This document shows positions 57,601-64,000 of a stretch of 64,000 nt of DNA, piece by piece. Within the stretch, counting starts at the first letter, position 1. The number at the start of each line of letters is the position of its first letter. The notes under the pieces are model-generated. The model had not been told where the DNA came from, searched no databases, and was given only the letters and a program-made list of their open reading frames with translations. Both the position numbers and the translations under genes were made by a program. This DNA is from Halicephalobus mephisto (Eukaryota > Nematoda > Chromadorea > Rhabditida > Panagrolaimidae): NCBI GenBank assembly GCA_009193035.1, contig SWDT01000149.1, forward strand, positions 122,572 through 186,571. The letters are read 5' to 3'.

Positions 57601-57876
57601 CTGTAAACTAAAATATATTTGAACGGATTGTGGGACTCGATTTTTAACAATAATTATCAAAATTAAAAAATATAAAATAAAAAATTTCGGAAAAAAAAGC
57701 GATTTATGACGACCGCCTCATTTGTGGGTGGTAAATTGATGAATAATTGTTCCTATTGTGGGAATCGAAAAATTTTAATCCTTATCATCAGGTGCTTAAA
57801 TATTAAAACATTTTTTAACCTTTTCCGGAAACCAAAATATAGCAGGCGTGGTCATAACAGATTCTTAACAATAGGG
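54618..57876. other. Long AT-rich intergenic region
   Basis: About 3.3 kb. I examined both strands and found no splice-compatible exons, RNA gene or clear mobile element. Open frames near 55674-55942 have no recognisable content. Slight base balance at 55130-55340 is unexplained. Confidence 0.4.
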
Positions 57877-57884
57877 AAATTTAG

Positions 57885-57892
57885 TATAAATA
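57885..57892 (+). promoter_or_regulatory. TATA box of ShKT gene A
   Basis: TATAAATA lies 59 bp upstream of the ATG at 57944, followed by a conserved CGGGATCGGGAATAATCTCA that ends just before the ATG. The mirror gene B has the same TATAAATA at the same distance. Confidence 0.75.
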
Positions 57893-57943
57893 GGAATCCT
57901 GGATCTGGACAAGGAATCATTCGGGATCGGGAATAATCTCAGC

Positions 57944-58880
57944 ATGTTGGGGAGAACTTCCATTGTTATTCTCTGCTATTTGGCATTGGCAGAAGGAGTG
58001 AATAATTGTGAGAACACTGCTGGCACAGCCATTGCGTGTGATGGGCCATTCTGTCAGAGCTTGACTGACGGAACATTAACACCAGCAGCCACCGTTTGCA
58101 ATAACGAGCTGTCGGATGAGGACTGTAGACTTCTCTTCCCTTGTAATAGCGCTGTTACGCTTCCTGGAGGTAAAATATGTGACCCAACTGCTGCATCTCC
58201 AACAACTACTCCCCCAATACCGGCTAATGATTGGCCCTTTGTGAGAGCTGTTAGTTGCACCAGATCGACAGTCAGAGATCTTGCTCTACAATGTAAGGTC
58301 TGTGTTAACCTTCCTCTCTGTAAATAGTATTTCAGGTGCTAGACAATGCGGTCTCTGTTGTGAGACTGCAAGCTACGATTGCGAAGATGATGATAACTCC
58401 CCAATTAACTGCGAATTAAATAGAAATAAATGCACAAATAGCAACTGGACTAACATCATGGCTACGTACTGCCCTCTGACTTGTGGATTGTGCAGTTCTG
58501 GAACATGCACTGATCTCAATTCTGGATGTAACTCGATGACAGCCCTGTGTAGACACGTCGATTGGATAACTTATATGACCACCAATTGCGCGAGAACATG
58601 TGGAACTTGTTCATCGTCAACAGCCACTACCACTAGTTCCAGTTGCTCCAACATCGCTTCGAATTGTGCTGTGAATGCTAATCTCTGTACTAATTCAGTC
58701 TACAGACCCTTGATGTTGCAGCAATGCTGTGCCACATGCAGTGGAACATCTGTAGTCTCCTCCTGCACTGACTCATCGACATCTTGCTCCAACTGGGTCA
58801 GAAATGGCTTCTGTTCCAACACCTTCTACACAACTGCTCAGAAACGGCAATATTGTGCGAGATCTTGCAACCTCTGTTGA
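57944..58880 (+). CDS. Secreted protein with four ShKT repeats (gene A)
   Basis: Two exons (57944-58292 and 58336-58880; 43-nt intron) encode 297 residues. Residues 1-18 are a signal peptide. Exon 1 is a Cys-containing spacer domain with CDGPFCQSL and CRLLFPC. Exon 2 starts with QCGLCCETA and carries four ShKT domains of about 35 residues, each with six cysteines and a closing C..C..C pattern (CPLTCGLC, CARTCGTC, CCATCSGT, CARSCNLC); the third is atypical at its end. ShKT domains occur singly and in series in many nematode secreted proteins, including metalloproteases and surface proteins; presence does not imply toxicity. Its closest relative is gene B at 62521-63535, inverted. Confidence 0.92.
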
Positions 58881-59012
58881 GATGACTCCTGAAGACGACC
58901 GACCCAATGATCACTTTTTTCCTTATGAGTTAATTTAAAGAGCCGAGTTCCGTTAGAAGAAAAGACTCTTCGTTTTTTGAGATCAAACAATTCGAATGGA
59001 CGGCGAATTTGT

Positions 59013-59458
59013 TTGATGCAGACGGATTTGGATGATTGAATAAAGTTGGATCAAAAAAACTCTTTATTTTCCACACGATGAATTTAGTAAGTAAATCTAT
59101 CAATGCCGCAAAAAGAATTCGTTCCTACACTCGTAGTTGAAGTCACCGATTTAACTGTGGTGAAGAAACGGATGAAAGTCGAAAATCCTCTCAATAGAGA
59201 CGATCAGATTTTTCGGTTTTTTAGAAGTTTAGAACCTAGAACATAAAGATATATCTTTTCTCTATATCCTAAATACACTTCCTCTCTGTATATACTGTGC
59301 TGCTGGAGAGTCTTATTGGACTGAACATGTTTATAACTTGATTTGCGTTTCTCCTTTCAATGGGATATTTATTTTAATTTTACCTGTTCTATAGATGTTT
59401 TAAAAATTGAACAATATCGTGAAGGATTCCAGGATTAAAATCTCTTGCAAGATTTTAA
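59013..59458. other. Spacer between ShKT gene A and the collagen-like fragment
   Basis: About 445 bp; no Gly-X-Y-type coding sequence that would continue the collagen-like fragment, and no other gene seen. Confidence 0.4.
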
Positions 59459-59598
59459 TTATCTGGAATAAACCTTTACTTTGTCATTGATTCCATAGAT
59501 TTTCATGACTAAAGTAGGAACATACATGAATACAGTAACCAACGCCTCGAGGGAAGTGGCTACTGTAATGTAGCCAGCAGTTCTTGCGTGTTCCATTT
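59459..59598 (-). CDS. Orphan collagen-type N-terminal fragment
   Basis: From an ATG at about 59598 (minus strand, after ATTTTAAG, a possible acceptor) a 45-codon frame runs to a stop at 59459. It begins MEHARTAGYITVATSLEAL and continues as one membrane segment with a PTLVMKIYGINDKV end. This pattern (one helix followed by a P.L...I..INDEV-like end) resembles the N-terminal domain of nematode cuticle collagens. No Gly-X-Y region follows within the next 500 bp, so it is either a collagen remnant or a small membrane protein of unknown role. A donor-like GTAAAG near the end might join to an exon I cannot see. Confidence 0.35.
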
Positions 59599-59940
59599 TC
59601 TTAAAATAATAAAAACAAAAAAAATCACTAAATATATCCTCGAAGAAGAAATCTAATTTTCTTTTCACGGTGGTCGTTCCGCGACCGTGCAATATTCAAG
59701 AGAGATGATTACTGTTTGGATAAACTAGTCTTCAAATTCGCCAATCCTCGGGATATTTCCCTTTGGGACCAACATTATACAGACTTGCATTCGAATGCAT
59801 AGGTGTACGATCCAACTCTTTATGCTCAAAAAAAAGATTACGAAATACAATAAGCAACTCTAAAAATTTCAAAAAACAAAAAATTCTATCGAGCTTTTCG
59901 CAACAGGAATCATCTTTCGTTCTATCTCAGAACTGTAATT

Positions 59941-60602
59941 TTACCAAGGGGAAAATTTTCTGGTACTCAAGTACTTCTGAAGTTGAGGAACAGCATGGAC
60001 TTTTTTGGAATATTCCAGAAGTTCAGGATAATCTTTAATGTAGTGAGGAACTTGATAGTTAAGACTGTCGATGTATTCTGCGGCGAGGAAATCGACCCAA
60101 GTTAGTCCAGAATCCGCAAAGAAACCGGACTTGGATGACTTCAGGAGCTTGATCAATGTCGGACAGTATTTACGAATGTTGACTTCGAGAATTTCTTTTT
60201 GAAGTTTTACCTATTTTTAACTTTTAAATTATTTATTTTAAAAAATCTTACTTTGTCTCCTTCTTTTTTGTATATGTCAAAAAGTACATACTGTAAGGAG
60301 CTATTCATGAAATCCCTCACGTAGTCCCCGATGGCTTCGACTTTGGCGATTTCGACATCTCCTTGACCGGCTAAGTTGAATCTCTTGGCTAAGAAATGGT
60401 ATATAGCCATGCTTTGACCGATTTTCTCTTTTCCATCAATCGTCAAAATCGGCACAGTCCCGAATAAAGTCTCTGGTTTCAGTTTTGCCCATTCTTCGCT
60501 CGTCAATTGTTCGTCTTCAAATTCTTGACCTGCATAGTGAAAAATAAGTTTAGCAATTTCGCCGAGATAACGAAAAGCAAAATATTGGAGTTTGTAAGTC
60601 AT
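59941..60602 (-). CDS. Glutathione S-transferase (nematode sigma-like class)
   Basis: Two minus-strand exons (60252-60602 and 59941-60210; 41-nt intron) encode 206 residues, the usual length. The thioredoxin-like domain holds the catalytic Tyr7 in YKLQYFAFRYLGE, then the glutathione-binding blocks EEWAKLKPETLFGTVPIL and QSMAIYHFLAKRFNLAGQ. The helical domain follows with SGLTWVDFLAAEYI. Members conjugate glutathione to electrophiles in the cytosol and are often stress-induced. FRYLGE replaces the common (F)RGLAE. It lies in the middle of the inverted ShKT duplication. Confidence 0.92.
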
Positions 60603-62385
60603 TGTAACACCAGCTTTGGAAAAAACGAAAAACGTTTATTCACAATGAGAAAATGAGGTGAAGATGGGAATTTTTAAATTACTAAGAGAGAAAGTAGAAA
60701 GTAGAATGACTAAAGTTCGTGAAGTTTCTAATCATCTTTTTTCCAAAAGTAAAGGTTCTTTAATTTTCGAATTTTTGTATCGGAATTAATAAATAATGTT
60801 TTTCACAAATATAAATATCAATATTAAAATAAAAATCGTAATAAATTTTGCAATTTACAATATTCTGGAGTATTATCCAATATTTTCTAATTGAAATTGA
60901 TTTTTAAAATAACAATTTTTGAAGAAAAATTTCTATATTTTTCCTTTTATATATTATAAATAATGATGTAATTTAATTATTAAATCTAATTTTTTAAGTT
61001 CTAATTTTATGAAATAAAAAAATTGAAGTTTTGTGAAAAACCAAAGATTGATTAGGATTAAATTGATAACAGAATAAAATTACCAACAAAGTCTAAAATT
61101 GTAAACTTGATTTTTTTATATAGAATTATCCTTTTTATTTCAATAGCTGTTATTTTTATAGAATTCAAAATGTGAAATTGCGTTCTACATATATCTATGA
61201 ATCATTCACGTGGAAAATAGGTCAAAAGTATCAGACCTTAAGTTTTCAATTAGACTTAAGAGCATATCACAGAGAATTGTCAAAGTCAACCCATTAACAC
61301 GAAAGGTCGTACCGGCAAATTATAATATATTTCAAAAGCAGTGGCAAAACAATTTCTGTATTTAGCCGATTAAATAATAAGTTGGGAAAAATCCAAAGGA
61401 ATTTTCAACAAACTGATCTGCATATAATTTCGCATACTGTCTTGTTGTCATATTGAGATATTTTTTACTGATTAGAATATCAATAAATAAAAAGCAATAT
61501 AAAATAAATCAAGCTTTATTTTCCTCAAGCCATTTTACACTACTATTTTGAGCCTTTTGAAAAAATTTTCCTTTCAAGAATGAAGAAAAAAATTTAATCT
61601 GTCCAAATGGAATCGTGCAATTAATGTCGTTTTATATCATTCATCAGATTTGATTTCTTGATTTCCAAAATCTAAGAAATAGTTTAATATAAATGCTATC
61701 GAGATATATACTCAAAATGCTGTAATATAATCGACAGTTAGCAGAATTGAACGGTTCAGACACCAAAAAGTAATAAATAATTTTTTTATTATAATAAATA
61801 AAGTGATATTTTCCTAAAACTCTTATAAATTCAGTTATTGAGATTTTATGTCTTGATACCAAAATGCTTTTCTACAAACAACTCAACTAAATCTTGAAGT
61901 TTTGTATACCATTTGATTTAGTATTTCAAAGGTTGCAAACTGCTGCAATTATCACGTAGGCGAAAACAAACTACCAGTTCTCAAATGAAGTACGTTCCAC
62001 CCAATCAACCAACGTTGTGGGAGACGCGATCAAAGTGCACAAAAGTCAGTCTTTTCCTTTATTCGTAACTTAATCAGTCTTGGTCAAACCTAATCTGGAT
62101 CAGGACCTTTCCTCAACTTTTTCTAATAATCAATATACGAATAAAGCATATGCTGATATCATAAATGCAATAAAATCCTACAATCTTCTGCTCGATAATG
62201 AAATCCCGGAAAGACTGTTTACCACAAACTGTAACATTCCCTTTTTAATACAGTTACAGATATTCTATATGTGTTAAAATTGTTAAGAAGCAAACTACGA
62301 ATTATTTTAAAACTTTAACTTATTGTTCATTTCAGTGTAATTCTTACCAGAGATCAAAGTCTAATTTTATCAAATCGTCCTCGTT
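60603..62385. other. AT-rich spacer
   Basis: Includes the upstream region of the GST gene. No gene is supportable; an open stretch at 62080-62277 was considered and rejected. No repeat structure stands out. Confidence 0.4.
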
Positions 62386-62520
62386 CAGCAAATTCGCCGT
62401 CCATTCGAATTGCTCAATCTCAAAAAACGAATAGTGTTGTCGCCCAACAGTATTCAGCTCGTTAAACTACACTACAGGGAAAGAGGGTGATCATTGGGTC
62501 GGTCGTCTTCAGGAGTCATC

Positions 62521-63535
62521 TCAACAGAGGCTGCAAGATCTTGCACAATATTGCCGTTTCTGAGTAGTTGTGTAGAAAGTACTGGAACAGAAGCCATTGC
62601 TGACCCAGTTGGAGCAGGATGTCGATGAGTCAGTGCAGGAGGAGACTGCAGATGTTCCACTGCATGTGGCACAGCATTGCTGCAACATCAAGGATCTGTA
62701 GACTGAATTGGTACAGAGACCAGCATTCGCAGCGCAGTTAGAGGCAATGTTGGAGCAGCTAGAACTAGTGGTAGTGGCTGTTGATGATGTTGAACAAGTT
62801 CCGCATGTTCTTGCACAGTTAGTAGTCATATAACTTATCCAGTCGACATTTTTGCACAAGGCTGTCATCGTGCTACATCCAGAATTAAGATCAGTACATG
62901 TTCCAGAAGTGCAAAGGCCGCAAGTCTGGGGACAGTACGTAGCCATAATGTTAGTCCAATTAGAAACCGTGCACTTGTTTCTATTCAATTCGCAGTCAAT
63001 AGGAGAATCATCATCATCTTCACAACTGTAAGCTGCGGTTTCACAGCACATAGCACATTGTCTGGCACCTGAAAAGTTATTGAAGCAGAGAAATCTTAAT
63101 ACAGATCTTACATTGAAGGGCTGTATCTCTCAATTCTGGTCTGCTACATCCGGGAGCTCGCACCATGGGCAAATTTGCTGGGGGTGAGAGAGTAAGAACA
63201 TCTCCAGTAACGGCGGTGTATCCTGGACTACAAATTTGACCGGCAGTATTAGCAGTACCAGCAGGATTACCAGTAACACCAGTAGTCGTTATCAATGCTC
63301 CATATGCATAACCTGTACACGGGAAGATACGTTGGCAATCTGCATCCGGCAGTTCGTTCTCGCAGACAGTAGCTGATGGTAGTAAAGCTCCTAGTCCAGT
63401 ATTCAGATCCGTATTTTGACAGTAGAAACCTTCACATTCTACCAGATTTGTATTAGTAGCATCTGGACAGAAAGGCCCTGCTGCTTGCACTGCCGCAACA
63501 TAGCATAGAAGAAATACGAAGATTTGCCCAAACAT
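62521..63535 (-). CDS. Secreted protein with four ShKT repeats (gene B)
   Basis: Two minus-strand exons (63112-63535 and 62521-63068; 43-nt intron) encode 323 residues. The start at 63535 aligns with that of gene A; an in-frame upstream ATG would lengthen the signal peptide without homology. Exon 1 shares CENELPDADCQRIFPC with the matching part of gene A but has a longer, Gly/Thr/Ala-rich linker. Exon 2 has the same four ShKT repeats at roughly 90 percent identity. The intron is the same size and position. Exon 1 is much more diverged than exon 2. Confidence 0.92.
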
Positions 63536-63586
63536 GGTGAGATTATTCCCGATCCCAAATGATACCTCTTCCATATTTCGGATCCC

Positions 63587-63594
63587 TATTTATA
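63587..63594 (-). promoter_or_regulatory. TATA box of ShKT gene B
   Basis: Minus-strand TATAAATA, 59 bp upstream of the ATG at 63535, the same distance as in gene A, with the same GGGATCGGGAATAATCTCA block between. Confidence 0.75.
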
Positions 63595-63605
63595 CTAAAT
63601 TCAAT

Positions 63606-64000
63606 CATTGTTTCAAATCTCTTCTAACCACGCCTATCGTACTCTAAATCCGGGAATCTGCCACAAAAAATATCATGTGTTTGAACAACGGCGGATAAAC
63701 ATATGAATTCTTTCAATCTCCATGAAAAGGGAAATTATCAAATTGCCACACCTCAATCGGTAAGTTACTGTAGCTTTTTCGTTTTCCATTTTTCTAAATT
63801 TCTGCTCTCTTATCGTATTCTATAATTTGAAACGCTGATATTTAGAATTGATTTTTAAAACCCAACGAAATGTTTTTATCCATATATTTTGTATTTTCTG
63901 TAAGCATCTTAATAATTCATCTTTGAATGGAGTTTCCAATGATAGTGAAATCCGAAATACTTCTGAAATGAACGGCTCTTCAAGATCTTTCTTATTAGAT
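63606..64000. other. Right edge, spacer
   Basis: Upstream region of ShKT gene B. GGCGTGGT (minus strand, about 63628) is shared with the same position before gene A. The remainder is AT-rich and unassigned. Confidence 0.4.

Larger units (their letters stand above)
57870..59012 (+). repeat. Inverted duplication, left arm
   Basis: The arm covers the promoter, gene A and about 130 bp downstream. It matches the complement of 62386-63605. The best-preserved parts are the exon 2 end with GATGACTCCTGAAGACGACC just after the stop, and the downstream block ATTCGAATGGACGGCGAATT (about 58991). Confidence 0.85.
62386..63605 (-). repeat. Inverted duplication, right arm
   Basis: Complementary to 57870-59012, covering gene B, its promoter and its 3' flank. 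Similarity is highest in exon 2 and just past the stop, lower in exon 1, where gene B has about 25 extra codons. Confidence 0.85.

Noticed and set aside
62080..62277. 65-codon frame resembling a polar coding exon
   Set aside because: No acceptor/donor in matching phase and no family; it lies outside the duplicated arm, so it cannot be explained as a gene A or B exon.

Overview
This is a 64-kb piece of an AT-rich nematode genome, most likely a free-living rhabditid. The evidence is short introns of about 43-45 nt mixed with long repeat-filled ones, TTTTCAG-type 3' splice sites, AG acceptors directly in front of several start codons (as expected for spliced-leader trans-splicing), families restricted to or greatly expanded in nematodes (Str-superfamily chemoreceptors, DB module, ShKT repeats, C-type lectin plus VWA), and eukaryotic tRNAs inside introns. 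I cannot name the species. All gene models were assembled by reading exons and checking that splice phases agree; none was checked against transcripts.

Left half (about 1-31 kb): conserved genes with long introns. In order: an SLC4 bicarbonate transporter of the sodium-coupled branch (2490-9400, +), a secreted DB-module protein (10615-11634, -), cyclase-associated protein CAP (14781-17840, -), a TFS2M+SPOC nuclear protein of the PHF3/DIDO type (19827-25796, +), and a tyramine beta-hydroxylase (25862-30985, -), which converges tail to tail with the SPOC gene. Introns and spacers hold tandem repeats, a recurrent CATATATG motif, tRNA-Ala and tRNA-Asp, two MITE families, and a solo LTR.

Right half (about 31-64 kb): fast-evolving nematode families. 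Three tandem chemoreceptor paralogs (-), a decayed Tc1/mariner element with long inverted repeats, two related chemoreceptors (+) flanking a divergent Hsp70-like gene, a decayed secreted-protein pseudogene (-), a macrodomain-like plus zinc-motif fusion gene (+), a sixth unrelated 7TM receptor (+), a C-type lectin/VWA protein (+), and an inverted pair of ShKT-repeat secreted proteins around a glutathione S-transferase and an orphan collagen-type N-terminus.

The most interesting signals are: four chemoreceptor genes carrying a perfect match to the chemoreceptor E-box about 60 bp upstream of the ATG; the macrodomain/zinc fusion gene; two solo LTRs with perfect 5-bp target duplications; the Tc1 relic with roughly 190-bp inverted repeats; and the inverted ShKT duplication, in which the TATA box lies exactly 59 bp before each ATG.
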